A stretch of DNA of 64,000 bases from the NCBI RefSeq assembly GCF_900112185.1, contig NZ_FOKP01000026.1, positions 31,953 to 95,952 of the forward strand, read 5' to 3'. The stretch is from Allobosea sp. CRIB-10. GTDB lineage: Bacteria; Pseudomonadota; Alphaproteobacteria; Rhizobiales; Beijerinckiaceae. The notes beneath the pieces are model-generated. The model ran no database searches and was not told the DNA's origin. It saw nothing but the letters and a program-made list of their open reading frames with translations. Positions 1-9,152 of this stretch are shown one piece after another (position 1 is the first letter of the stretch; each line of letters starts with the position of its first letter). The position numbers and the translations under genes are program-made.

Positions 1-3000
1 ACTGCAGCGTGTCGACATCCTGCGTGCCCTCCACGCTGACCGTGCCGGCCGCCCCCTGGAAGACGCCGACCGAGCCGCGCCATGGCCCGTTGGAGCCGGC
101 CTCGCCGGGAGCGGGCGCCCAGTTGGTGGCGCCGGCGCTCCAGCGGCCGCTGCCGCCCTCGATCGTACCGTTGCCGACGAGATCGGCGCCGTCCCAGAAC
201 TGCAGGCCCTGGCTCTGGCCCGGGCCTGGGCCCGTCCCGACCACCAGCAGATCGACCTGCGTCGGCGAAGCCGAGGGCGCGGTGGAGACCCTGCCCGTGG
301 CCCCCGCGACCGATGGCGCCGACAGCGCCAGCGTGTCGAAGGCGCCGCTGATCGTGCCGCCGCCGGTGACGTCGAACAGCCGGTAAGAGCCGGCCGAGGC
401 GACATTGGCGGTCAGGGTGCCGCCGAGCTGGAGATTGCCGGCCGCGCCGGTGCCGTTGATGATGATGAGGTCGTTGTTGGCGCCGCCGACCACGCCGGGA
501 TTGTTCAGTTCGAACACCGTGTTCGAGCCGGCGTTCAGCGTCAGCGAGCCGAGCGTCAACGTTCCCGGGCTGGTGCCCGGCGAGAGCGTGCCACCCGCAG
601 CGATCGTCACCGCCCCGGCGATCGTGCCCGTGCCGCCGAGCGTGGCGCCATTGCCGACCTCGACGCTGGACGAGGTCAGCGTCGCGCCGCCGGAAATCGT
701 CATCACGGTCCCGGAGCCTTGGACGAAGGTGTCGCCGGTCGTCACCGTCGTGCCGACGCCGTCGATGCGCACCGTCGAGTTGGCCAGGAAGGGATTGCCG
801 CCATTGTCCAGCCTGCCGCCCTGGTCGACGACGAGCGTGCCGCCGGCGACCATCACGAGGTCGCCCAGCGTCAGCGAGCCGCCGCGGATGATGAAGGAGC
901 CGATGCCGCAGCTGCAGATCGAAAGATAGCTACCGAGCGTGCCGGTACCGCTGTAGATTTGCGCGCCCGCCCCCCTGAACTCGAGCGAACCGGCGCCGGA
1001 GAAGCCGCCGGAGAAGGTCGTCGTCTGGTTGGTCAAACCGGTGATCAGGGTCGAGCCAGAGCCGATCTCGACGGCGCCAGCCCCCGCGAGCGAGCCGACC
1101 GCGACGAGGCCGATACCGCTGCCCACCTCGAGCACCGCTCCCGTCGCGACCGTATGGTCCGATCTCAGCGAGAAGCCGAACTGATTGTCCGTGACCAGCC
1201 GCCCGCCCAGCACCTGGGTCTCGCCGGAATAGTCGTTGCTGCCCTTGAACAGGAGCGTGCCGGCGCCCGTCTTGGTCAGCCCGCCGGCGCCACCCAAATT
1301 GGTCGACACGCCGACGTCGTAGCCGTTGCTGTCGAAGAAGACGCCGTTCGCGCCGATGGTCTGCGTGGTGAAGCCCAGAAGGTAATCGGCCTCGTTACGC
1401 GTCGCCCGCACGATGCCGCCGTTGAAATTGAGCGTCTCCGTTCCGGCGCCCTTGATGACCTGCCCGGTCTCCAGCACGCCGCGGCCGCTCGTGGCATCGC
1501 CGAGCAGGTTGAGCGTGCCGCTGGAGCCGCCTTTGACCGCCAACGCCGTTTCCACCGCGCTGACCTTGCCGTCATTGCTGATGGTCAGCGTGCCGGTGCC
1601 GAAGTTGCCGACATAGAGCGTGCCGCTGTTGGTCCAGGTCGAGCCCATACCCGTCACCGTCACGGTGCCGGTGCTGCCGGTGGCCTGGCCGACGCGACCA
1701 ATGGTGTTTGAGACCGTGCCGAGGTTCTCGATGGTTAGCGTGCCGGTGCCGGAGTTGCCGACAGTGAGCGTGCCGTTGTTGGTCCAGCTCGAGCCGGCAC
1801 CGGTCACTGTCACCGTGCCGGCGGTATCGTTGCCGCTGACATAGCCGGCGCCGCTCGACACCTTGCCGCCATTCTCGATTGTGACCGTGGCGGTGCCCAA
1901 CTCGCCGACACGGAGCTCGTTGGTGATGGTCCAGGTCGAGCCGGCACCGGTCACCGTCGCCGAGGCGCTGCCGCTGTTGTTGCCGAGCCGGCCACTGGCG
2001 CTCGAAACGGCGCCGCCATCCTCGATCCTCAGCACGCCGGCGCTCGGGATAACGAGATTGCCGCTATTGGTCCAGGTCGAGCGGGCACCCGTCACTGTCA
2101 CCGTGCCGGTGCTGCCGGATCCTCCGGCGATTGTGCCATCGGTGTTCGAGACCGCGCCGCCATCCGCGATCGTCAGCGTGCCGTTGCCGACCCAGAGTCT
2201 ACTGCCATTGGTCCAGGTCGAGCCGTCCCCGGTCACCGTCACCGTGCCGGTGCTGCCGGCGTTGTAGCCGACATAGCCAATGTTGCTGTTCGAGACCTTG
2301 CCGCCGTTCTCGATCGTCAGCGTGCCGGCGCCATTATAGCCGACATAGAGGTCGCCGCTATTGGTCCAGGTCGAGCCCAGGCCGGTCACCGTCACCGTGC
2401 CGGTGCTGCCGGCGTTGTAGCCGACGTGACCATTGGTGTTCGAGACCGTGCCCTGGTTCTCGATGGTCAGCGTGCCGGTGCCGGAGTTGCCGACATAGAG
2501 TTCGCCGCTATTGGTCCAGGTCGAGGCCAGGCCGGTCACCGTCACTGTGCCGGTGCTGCCGGCGAAGTTGCCGACGTAACCGGTGGTGTTTGAGACCTTG
2601 CCGCCATTCTCGACGGTCAGTGTGCCGGTGCCCAAACTGCCGACATAGAGATCACCGGTATTGGTCCAGGTCGAGCCGAGGCCGGTCACCGTCGCCGCGC
2701 CACTCGCGTAGCGGGCGTCGCCGAGGGCAGCCACGGTATTCGAAACCTTGCCGCCATTCGCAATGGTCAGCCTCCCGGCTCCGTAATTGCCGACAATGAG
2801 GTGGCTGCTGTTGGTCCAGGTCGAGCCGGGGCCGGTCACCGTGGCCGTGCTGGTGCTGGAGCTGGTGAAGCCGACGAGGCCGACGCTGCTGGTGACACTG
2901 CCACCGTTCTCGATCGTCAGCGTGCCGGTGCCGAGATTTCCGATAGTGAGCGTGCCGCCATTGGTCCAGGTTGAGCCCCCGCCGGTCACCGTCGCCGTGC

Positions 3001-4774
3001 CGGTGCCGCTGGCGTGATAGCCGAGAACGCCATTCGTGTTCGAGACCCTGCCGCCATTCTCGACGGTCAGCGTGCCGGTGCCGAAATCGCCGACACGGAG
3101 ATCGCCGGTATTGGTCCAGGTCGAGCCCGTGCCCGTCACCGTCGCCACGCCGGTTGAGCTGGCGAAGTTGCCGACATAGCCGGCTGAGTTCGAGACCTTG
3201 CCGCCGTTCTCGATCGTCAGCGTCCCGGTGCCGAGAAGGCCGACGGCCAGCTCACCGGTATTGGTCCAGGTCGAGCCGGTACCCCTGACCGTGACCGTGC
3301 CGGTGCTGCCGAAAGCAAGACCGACAATGCCGATGGTGTTCGAGACCGTGCCGCCGTTCGCGATGGTCAGCGTGCCGGTGCCGAAATCGCCGACACGGAG
3401 ATCACCGGTGTTGGTCCAGGTCGAGTCGGTGCCGGTCACCGTAACCGTGCCGGTGCCGGTGCCGAAACCGAGGCCTATCGTGCCTCTTGTGTTGCTGGCT
3501 CTGCCGCCATTCTCGATGGTCAGTGTGCCGGTGCCGTTATTGCCGACGGTGAGCCCGCCGCTGTTGGTCCAGGTCGAGCCGAGGCCGGTCACCGTCGCCG
3601 CGCCGGTCTCGCCGATGCCGGCGCCGACGACGCCATTCGCGTTCGAGAGCGTGCCGCCACTGGCGATCTCCAAGGTACCGCCGGAGATCGTGGTTCCACC
3701 CGCATAGCTGCTCGCACCGGTGAGGGTCAGCGTCCCCGCGCCGATCTTGACCAGCGAGCCGCCGACACCGCTGATCGCGCCGCTGACCGTGGTCGAGGCG
3801 CCGTTGCCGCCGACGGCGAGCTGGTTGGCGCCGAGATTGTAGTTGCCGCCCCCGGCGATCGAGCCGGCGCTCAGGCGATTGTCGCCGAGCGGGCCGGTGC
3901 TGCCGGAGAAATCGGTCGTCGCGCCTCCCGCCGTCGTGATCGCGGCATTGCCGGCCGTGCTCGTGTCGAGGAATCGGAGCGTGTTGTTGTTGGTGATCGC
4001 AGCATTGCCCGCGGTACTCGACTCGTAGAACCGGAGCGTGCCGTTGTTGATGATCGTGGCGTTGCCGGCCGTACTCGACCCGAAGAAGTCCAGGCTGCCG
4101 GAGCCGGCATTGGTGATCGTCGCGTTGCCAGCCGTGCTCGTCTGGTAAAACTCCATGCTGGCGTTATTGGTGATCGTCGCGCTGCCGGCGGAACTCGTCG
4201 CGAAAAACTGGGTCAGGAAGCCGTTGGTGATCGCCGCATTGCCGGCGGTGCTCGAACCGCGGAAAGTGAGGAGGCTGCTGCTGGTGATCGTCGCGTTTCC
4301 GGCCGTGCTCGAATCGTGGAATTCGAGGCTGGAGTTGTTGATGATCGCCGCGTCTGCGGCCGTGCTCGCATTATAAAACCGGAGCCAGGACCCCGGCTGG
4401 TTGACCAGCGTTTGCGTCTGGCCGGAGTTGTTGACGATGCCGGCGCCGGTGAACTCGAAGCTGCCGCCGAACGCCGCAACAGTGATCGTGTAGGCATCGG
4501 CTCCGGCATTGAAGGTGAAGCCGCCGACGGTGGCGGGAGTGCCGATAGTGATCGCGGTCGTCGCGGACGATCCGAAGAGGGCCGTTCCGGTCGGGACGGT
4601 CAGCAGCGTCCAGTTGGCGCTATCGTTGAAGGAGCCCGAGACGGGCGTGGTGCTCCAGGTGGCGTCCTGCGCATGGGCGGGCGCGACGAGCGCCGTGCCG
4701 GCGAGCAGGGCCAGCCGAAGGGCCAAGCCGCCCCATCGTCTCTCGATGATCCGTAAAGCCACGTCTGTTGTCAC
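1..4774 (-). CDS. Giant autotransporter-type passenger protein (N-terminal part, runs off the left edge)
   Basis: One uninterrupted minus-strand frame runs from a GTG at 4774 (a second in-frame GTG is at 4762) to the window edge, about 1,590 codons. I checked frame agreement near 4770, 2815, 1633 and 4. The N-terminus has a signal peptide (LRLALLAGTALVAPAHA, then QD). Next come about 8 tandem copies of a 19-21 residue unit with core STAGNATITN (positions about 3925-4380). Then one autotransporter beta-strand repeat (KIGAGTLTLTGASSYAGGTT, near 3710) and 14 tandem copies of a ~50-residue unit with core STWTNSGDLYVG and GTGTLTIENGGKVSNT (about 1600-3640). A second PATR-like repeat lies near 1250, followed by a Gly/Thr/Ser-rich beta-helical stretch. 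The architecture fits a type V secreted adhesin-like protein of the outer surface. The expected C-terminal beta-barrel is outside the window, so secretion type is inferred. No strong ribosome site decides between the two GTG starts. Confidence 0.85.
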   Translation of the reverse strand, partial: MTTDVALRIIERRWGGLALRLALLAGTALVAPAHAQDATWSTTPVSGSFNDSANWTLLTVPTGTALFGSSATTAITIGTPATVGGFTFNAGADAYTITVAAFGGSFEFTGAGIVNNSGQTQTLVNQPGSWLRFYNASTAADAAIINNSSLEFHDSSTAGNATITSSSLLTFRGSSTAGNAAITNGFLTQFFATSSAGSATITNNASMEFYQTSTAGNATITNAGSGSLDFFGSSTAGNATIINNGTLRFYESSTAGNAAITNNNTLRFLDTSTAGNAAITTAGGATTDFSGSTGPLGDNRLSAGSIAGGGNYNLGANQLAVGGNGASTTVSGAISGVGGSLVKIGAGTLTLTGASSYAGGTTISGGTLEIASGGTLSNANGVVGAGIGETGAATVTGLGSTWTNSGGLTVGNNGTGTLTIENGGRASNTRGTIGLGFGTGTGTVTVTGTDSTWTNTGDLRVGDFGTGTLTIANGGTVSNTIGIVGLAFGSTGTVTVRGTGSTWTNTGELAVGLLGTGTLTIENGGKVSNSAGYVGNFASSTGVATVTGTGSTWTNTGDLRVGDFGTGTLTVENGGRVSNTNGVLGYHASGTGTATVTGGGSTWTNGGTLTIGNLGTGTLTIENGGSVTSSVGLVGFTSSSTSTATVTGPGSTWTNSSHLIVGNYGAGRLTIANGGKVSNTVAALGDARYASGAATVTGLGSTWTNTGDLYVGSLGTGTLTVENGGKVSNTTGYVGNFAGSTGTVTVTGLASTWTNSGELYVGNSGTGTLTIENQGTVSNTNGHVGYNAGSTGTVTVTGLGSTWTNSGDLYVGYNGAGTLTIENGGKVSNSNIGYVGYNAGSTGTVTVTGDGSTWTNGSRLWVGNGTLTIADGGAVSNTDGTIAGGSGSTGTVTVTGARSTWTNSGNLVIPSAGVLRIEDGGAVSSASGRLGNNSGSASATVTGAGSTWTITNELRVGELGTATVTIENGGKVSSGAGYVSGNDTAGTVTVTGAGSSWTNNGTLTVGNSGTGTLTIENLGTVSNTIGRVGQATGSTGTVTVTGMGSTWTNSGTLYVGNFGTGTLTISNDGKVSAVETALAVKGGSSGTLNLLGDATSGRGVLETGQVIKGAGTETLNFNGGIVRATRNEADYLLGFTTQTIGANGVFFDSNGYDVGVSTNLGGAGGLTKTGAGTLLFKGSNDYSGETQVLGGRLVTDNQFGFSLRSDHTVATGAVLEVGSGIGLVAVGSLAGAGAVEIGSGSTLITGLTNQTTTFSGGFSGAGSLEFRGAGAQIYSGTGTLGSYLSICSCGIGSFIIRGGSLTLGDLVMVAGGTLVVDQGGRLDNGGNPFLANSTVRIDGVGTTVTTGDTFVQGSGTVMTISGGATLTSSSVEVGNGATLGGTGTIAGAVTIAAGGTLSPGTSPGTLTLGSLTLNAGSNTVFELNNPGVVGGANNDLIIINGTGAAGNLQLGGTLTANVASAGSYRLFDVTGGGTISGAFDTLALSAPSVAGATGRVSTAPSASPTQVDLLVVGTGPGPGQSQGLQFWDGADLVGNGTIEGGSGRWSAGATNWAPAPGEAGSNGPWRGSVGVFQGAAGTVSVEGTQDVDTLQ
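1600..3650 (-). repeat. Fourteen tandem ~150-bp coding repeats (50-residue beta-helix unit)
   Basis: Fourteen copies are marked by the sequence encoding STWTN at about 1629, 1780, 1928, 2069, 2209, 2362, 2511, 2661, 2811, 2962, 3111, 3261, 3411 and 3564. Most spacings are about 150 bp, with two shorter ones of about 140 bp near 1928-2209. Copies are diverged but keep the frame. Each reads roughly TVTG-GSTWTN-G-LxVG-GTGTLTIENGG-VSNT-GxVG. This resembles the T5SS/PEP-CTERM-associated repeat type; family assignment is from memory. Confidence 0.85.
3920..4385 (-). repeat. Eight tandem ~60-bp coding repeats (STAGNATITN unit)
   Basis: Eight consecutive units of 19-21 residues near the N-terminus of the autotransporter each start with [ST]STAGNA[AT]IT[NT] and end with an aromatic pair such as LRFYE or LEFHD. 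They form a second repeat system, separate from the 50-residue array and upstream of it in the protein. Confidence 0.8.
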
Positions 4775-5037
4775 CCCAACCGCAACCGCAGGCTTAGTCC
4801 GCGGTGCCGGCAAGGCAATGAACGGCGGTTCACAACCCGGAAAATCAGCCGAATGTGGCCGATTTGCCGCGATTCCGCATTGCTTTGGCAGGTTCGGTCG
4901 AGAGGCCCGGGACGAGGGGCTCGCCGCGCTCTTATGCGGCGGCAAAGCTTGTCCGGGAGGATGCGCTGACCTAAGGGTTCGCCCGCCGCCACGGTGCCTT
5001 CGAACCCCGCTTCCGCCGACAGCTGAGCCAGACGGTC
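4775..5037. other. Divergent intergenic region, autotransporter / EamA gene
   Basis: 263 bp separate the divergent starts. I see no convincing ORF, RNA gene or terminator. Promoters for both flanking genes are expected here but no clear -35/-10 pair stands out. Confidence 0.4.
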
Positions 5038-5949
5038 ATGGTCACGCCTCCTGATCCATCCGTCCGGAGCCTCGCCGCGGCGCTGCTGCTCGCGGTGATG
5101 TGGGGGCTGTCGATCCCGATCACCAAGCTCGGCCTGCTGACCTTGCCGCCGCTGACGCTGACCGCGCTGCGGTTCCTGATCGCCATCCCGCTGATGTTCG
5201 TCTTCGTGGCGGGCAAGCAACGCCTGCCGATGCGGGCGCTGCCGCGAGTCGCGGCGCTGGGCCTTCTCGGCATCGGCATCGGCCAGGTCGCGCAGACCTT
5301 CGGCGTGGCGGCGACCTCGGCCTCGGTCGGGACGACGATTTCGGCGGCGATCCCGGCCTTCGTCGTCGTCTTCGCCGCGATGCGGCTGAAGCAGTCCGTG
5401 TCGCGGCTGCAGGCGCTCGGCATCCTCGCCGCCTTCGTCGGCATCGCACTGGTCGCATCCGGCCGGGGCGAGGCGGCCAGCGCCGCCGCCCAGACCAGCC
5501 TCGTGGGCGCCGCCCTCGTGCTGCTCTCGGCGCTGACCATCGCCTTCTAATATGTCTGGAGCGTCGAGCTCAGCGACCAGTACGGCACCGCCACCGTCGC
5601 AGCCTGGAGCACCCTGTTCGGCTTCCTCGCGCTCCTGCCCTGGGCGGGCTGGGAGATGGCGCGGGTTCCGATCCAGCTCACCGGGGTCGGCATCGCCTCG
5701 GCGGTCTATCTCGGCGTGCTGGTCACCGTGGCCGGCCTGTTCCTGTGGCTGCACCTGCTGCGCACGCTCCCGGCGCGGATCGCGGCGAGCATCCAGTATC
5801 TCCAGCCGGTCATCGGCGTCGTGGCGGCGGCGCTGATGTTCGGCGACGCGCTCGGCCCGCTCTTCATCGCCGGCGTCGTCCTCGTTCTCGCCGGCCTGAC
5901 GTTGACGGTCGCGAACCGGCGGGAGAAGGGAGCATCGGCATCCGGCTAG
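5038..5949 (+). pseudogene. EamA/DMT-family exporter interrupted by an in-frame TAA
   Basis: The frame from ATG 5038 encodes a ten-helix drug/metabolite transporter of the EamA (RhaT/YdcZ-like) type. The first EamA half (MWGLSIPITKLGLL, SVGTTISAAIPAFVVVFAA) ends in SALTIAF followed by TAA at 5548-5550. Translation then continues in the same frame as YVWSVELSDQYGTATVAAW and the full second half (LRTLPARIAASIQYLQPVIG, GVVLVLAGLTLTVANR) to the stop at 5949. The family normally has Tyr-Tyr or Phe-Tyr here, so TAA is one base away from TAC/TAT. The second half shows no other damage, which suggests a very recent nonsense mutation or a sequencing error. As written the product is a 170-residue five-helix half. 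An internal ATG at 5656 could give only a fragment. Full-length function as an exporter of small metabolites is not expected unless the stop is read through. Confidence 0.85.
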
Positions 5950-5973
5950 GCCAGTCTCCGAGCGGCGTCCGTT

Positions 5974-6774
5974 TCAGGCTTTCGGTTCGCCGCGGCCGGC
6001 CCTCGGCCCTTCGGCCAGCGATTTGAACACGCCACGCAAGGTGCGGGCCTCCTGCTCGGTCATGTCCAGCCGGTGCAGGATGTCGCGCAGATTGGCGGTC
6101 ATGATCGGCTTCTTGCCGGGCGGAAAGAAGCCGCAGCGCTCGAGCTCGCCTTCGAGATAGTCGAACATCGAGAGGACCGTGGCGCGCGTCGCGGGCGGGG
6201 AGGGGTTGTTCTCGCGGAAGGCCGGCTCGCCGCCATTGGTCTTCAGCCATTCATAGCCGCAGAGCAGCACCGCCTGCGCCAGGTTGAGCGAGGCGAAGGC
6301 GGGGTTGACCGGGAAGGTCAGGATCGCGTCGGCGAAGCTGATCTCCTCATTGGTGAGGCCGATGCGCTCGCGTCCGAACAGGATGCCGACGCGCTCGCCG
6401 GCGGTGATGCGCTCGCTGAGGCCCGGCATCGCTTCTGCGGGAGTGAAGACGCGCTTCATCTGGCCGCGTTCGCGCGCCGTCGTCGCCAGCACATGGTTGA
6501 GGTCGGCAATCGCCGCGGCGGCATCGGGGAAGAGCCGCGCATTGTCGAGGATATGGGTGGCGCCGGAGGCTGCCGCCGTCGCGCCCTTCTTGAGGCCGCC
6601 GCCGCTCGGCCAGCCGTCGCGCGGGGCGACGAGCCGCAGTTCGGTCAGGCCGAAATTCGCCATGGCGCGGGCACACATGCCGATGTTCTCGGCGAGCTGC
6701 GGTTCGACGAGGATGACAATGGGGGCTTGTCCCGCGATGGACGGGCGTGTGCGGTCGGTGCCGGAACCGGTCAT
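5974..6774 (-). CDS. trmJ: tRNA (cytidine/uridine-2'-O-)-methyltransferase TrmJ
   Basis: The 266-residue SPOUT-class RNA methyltransferase has the three family motifs: VEPQLAENIGMCARAMANFG (about 23-42), LFGRERIGLTNEE (132-144) and SLNLAQAVLLCGYEW (162-176). The last two form the knotted S-adenosylmethionine pocket. TrmJ methylates the 2'-OH of nucleotide 32 in the tRNA anticodon loop. The C-terminal ~90 residues (FDYLEGELERCGFF, LRDILHRLDMTEQEARTL) are typical of the TrmJ dimerising extension. It is convergent with the broken EamA gene and stands alone. Length is normal for the family. Confidence 0.88.
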   Translation of the reverse strand: MTGSGTDRTRPSIAGQAPIVILVEPQLAENIGMCARAMANFGLTELRLVAPRDGWPSGGGLKKGATAAASGATHILDNARLFPDAAAAIADLNHVLATTARERGQMKRVFTPAEAMPGLSERITAGERVGILFGRERIGLTNEEISFADAILTFPVNPAFASLNLAQAVLLCGYEWLKTNGGEPAFRENNPSPPATRATVLSMFDYLEGELERCGFFPPGKKPIMTANLRDILHRLDMTEQEARTLRGVFKSLAEGPRAGRGEPKA

Positions 6775-6847
6775 GTGAAGGCTTTGTCCTGAAAGAGGCC
6801 GCAGCCATGCGCCGGCTGTGCGCCCTCCGTCAACCGCTCAGCGATGA

Positions 6848-9022
6848 TCAGGCGCGGCGGCGCTCGCGGGACAGGTCGACGTGCCCGATCTGGCCACCGT
6901 CATGCGTCCGGAACGCCGCGACCAGCCCGTTCAACCGCTCGATCTGCTGCGCCAGTGCCGTGGCCGAGGCGGCGCTCTGTTCGGCGAGCGCCGCGTTCGC
7001 CTGGGTCATCTCGTCCATATGGGCGATGGTCTGGCTCATCTCGTCGATGCCGCTGGCCTGCTCGGACGAGGCCGAGGAGACCTCGGTGACGGTTGTCGCA
7101 ACGCGCTGCGAGGCCTCGACGATCTGGCCAAGCACGGCGCCGGCCGAGCGCACCAATTCGACGCCGTCGCCGATCTGGGTGTTCGAGGCCTGAATCAGGC
7201 TCGAGATGCTTTTGGCCGCCTCAGCCGAACGCTGGGCGAGGGTGCGTACTTCCGAAGCGACCACGGCGAAGCCTCTGCCAGCGTCACCCGCGCGGGCTGC
7301 TTCCACGGCTGCGTTCAGCGCCAGCAGATTGGTCTGGAAAGCGATTTCGTCGATCACCGAGGTGATGTCGGAGATCTGGTGCGAGGCCTTTTCGATCCGG
7401 GTCATCGCCTGCACGGCATCGTCGACGATGGCGCCGCCCTTGCGGGCGATGCCGCTGGCCTCATGCGAGAGCCTGGCGGCCTGGCGCGAGGCGTCGGCCG
7501 CGGCCTTCACGGAGGCGGCTAGCTCCTCGGTCGTGGCGGCGCTTTCTTCCAGCGAAGAGGCTTGTTCCTCTGTGCGCTTGGAGAGATCGTCAGCGCCGCT
7601 GGTGATCTCGCGGCCGGCGGTCGCGACCTCGACGGAGGTCGCCTTGATCGCGTCGACGGTGGCGGCGAGGCGCTCGATCGCGCTGTTGAAGTCCTGTTTC
7701 AACGTCTCGTAGTCCTGCGCGACCGCATCCTCGATCCGGACGGTGAGATCGCCTTGCGAGAGACGGGCGAGCGCCTCAGCCAGAAGCGCGACAACCTCGC
7801 GCTGCTCGGCGAGCAGCGAGCCTTGTGCGGCGGCGGCCTCCTCGCGTTGCCTGGCGATTGCGAGGTTCTGGCGCTCCGCCTCGGCGCGGCTTTCGCTGGT
7901 CTCGGCCTCGAGCCGCCGCACGGCCAGCCCGTTGTCCCTGAACACCTGCACGGCCTGCGCCATCTGGCCGATCTCGTCACGGCGCGACAGGCCGGCGATG
8001 GCGACATCGTAATCGCCGGCGGCGAGCTTCAGCATGGCGTCGCGCAGGCGGCGCAGCGGCAGGGCGGTGGTGCGGCCGACGACAAGGGCGGCGATCAGGC
8101 CGAGCACCAGCGCGGCCGCGATCGTGCCCAGGATGATCATCTGCGTCCAGCTCTGTGCTTCGGCGAGCCGGGCGCCGGCCTGGGCCTCCTCGCTGGAGAG
8201 CCGGGTCTCGAGCTCCTGCAGCGGCGGCGCGATCAGGTCGAACTCGCCGGAGAGTTTCTCGCCGGCGAGCATGAAGTCTTTTTCCGCCTTGCTCCAGACG
8301 GGGACGATCTCGGCATAGGCCTTGAAGGCCGGTTCGATCTCGGCCTTGGCCTCGGCGGGAACGCCCGGGCGGCCGAGCGCGCGCTCGAAGCGGCCCTGCT
8401 CGACCTCCCATTGCCCGAGCAGGCTCTCGTCAAGGGAGAGACGATAGGCAGCATCGATCCGGCGCAGCGCCGCGAGAATGCCGGGTAGCCGGGCAAGATC
8501 GGGCGAATCCGAGCCCATGCTGTTGGAGCGAACCTTCGTGCCAAGCGCATCGGCGGCATCTTCGAGCCGGGCGGCGCGGCCTTCCGGAGCTGGCGCGCGT
8601 AAGGCCAGCTGCATCGTGCTGATCGTGGTGAAGTCGGCCTCGATCGCCTTCAGCGGCGCGTCGAGCGCGGCGATGCTGTCGCGCACGCGCTCCGCTCCAG
8701 TGGCGCCGCCCAGGCGGCCAACCGCTTGCTTGAGCGATTCGAGGCCGGCCTTGAAGTCGTTGATATCAGTCGTTTCCTGCCGGAAGCGAACATCGCGGCT
8801 CAAGGCCTTCAGCGCAAAGCTGCTGGCCCGGACTTCACGCGAGCGGGCCGCGAGGGCGGAATAGGCCTTGTGATCCTCGAAGGCGGCTGTGAGCCGGCCG
8901 TTTCCGGTCCAGGACGCCATGCCGATCAGCACGAGGCCGAGGACGAAGACGACGCTGACCAGCGCGATCCGGAGCTGGATCGTCAGGCGGGACGCGGCCG
9001 AGCGTGAGCTTGAGGTAGACAA
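6848..9022 (-). CDS. Membrane methyl-accepting chemotaxis protein (MCP)
   Basis: A transmembrane chemoreceptor. A helix near the N-terminus (LRIALVSVVFVLGLVLIGM) precedes a ~250-residue helical periplasmic sensor. A second helix (IILGTIAAALVLGLIAALVV) leads to HAMP (LPLRRLRDAMLKLAAGDYD) and a long methyl-accepting coiled coil. The signalling tip reads FQTNLLALNAAVEAARAGDAG then GFAVVASEVRTLAQRS. The ligand is not predictable. The frame is open to a TTG at 9067 without a Shine-Dalgarno sequence. The TTG at 9022 is preceded by AGGTGAGAGG at good spacing, so I prefer it (724 residues against 739). There is no CheR-binding pentapeptide: the tail ends in basic residues (SRERRRA). It lies downstream of a second MCP, with a terminator between them, so they are probably separate transcripts. 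Confidence 0.9.
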   Translation of the reverse strand: MSTSSSRSAASRLTIQLRIALVSVVFVLGLVLIGMASWTGNGRLTAAFEDHKAYSALAARSREVRASSFALKALSRDVRFRQETTDINDFKAGLESLKQAVGRLGGATGAERVRDSIAALDAPLKAIEADFTTISTMQLALRAPAPEGRAARLEDAADALGTKVRSNSMGSDSPDLARLPGILAALRRIDAAYRLSLDESLLGQWEVEQGRFERALGRPGVPAEAKAEIEPAFKAYAEIVPVWSKAEKDFMLAGEKLSGEFDLIAPPLQELETRLSSEEAQAGARLAEAQSWTQMIILGTIAAALVLGLIAALVVGRTTALPLRRLRDAMLKLAAGDYDVAIAGLSRRDEIGQMAQAVQVFRDNGLAVRRLEAETSESRAEAERQNLAIARQREEAAAAQGSLLAEQREVVALLAEALARLSQGDLTVRIEDAVAQDYETLKQDFNSAIERLAATVDAIKATSVEVATAGREITSGADDLSKRTEEQASSLEESAATTEELAASVKAAADASRQAARLSHEASGIARKGGAIVDDAVQAMTRIEKASHQISDITSVIDEIAFQTNLLALNAAVEAARAGDAGRGFAVVASEVRTLAQRSAEAAKSISSLIQASNTQIGDGVELVRSAGAVLGQIVEASQRVATTVTEVSSASSEQASGIDEMSQTIAHMDEMTQANAALAEQSAASATALAQQIERLNGLVAAFRTHDGGQIGHVDLSRERRRA

Positions 9023-9093
9023 CGCCGTGGCCCTCTCACCTGTCGAGATCTGGCGGAAGCCTGCCAAAACAGGCTTAATGTTCCGCTAAACGG

Positions 9094-9122
9094 AAAACGG
9101 GCACGGCGTGAGGCCGTGCCCG
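9094..9122 (-). terminator. Rho-independent terminator of the 9153-11663 MCP
   Basis: A perfect 10-bp stem (CGGGCACGGC / GCCGTGCCCG, 9098-9107 and 9113-9122) with a 5-nt loop is followed on the minus strand by TTTT. It lies just past the stop of the upstream chemoreceptor gene and before the next start. Confidence 0.75.
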
Positions 9123-9152
9123 CTTGTTTGTCCGCGACAGTCGCGGCGCGAC

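Noticed and set aside
719..1711. Plus-strand open frames opposite the autotransporter
   Set aside because: They are by-products of the repeat-rich, stop-poor minus-strand gene; no start signals or domains.
1600..3650. Regular 150-bp repeats as a CRISPR-like array
   Set aside because: The units are coding, in frame, diverged along the whole length and without conserved repeat/variable spacer structure. There are no cas genes.
5656..5949. Separate small membrane protein gene
   Set aside because: It is in frame with and continuous to the first EamA half; it is the severed second half of one transporter.
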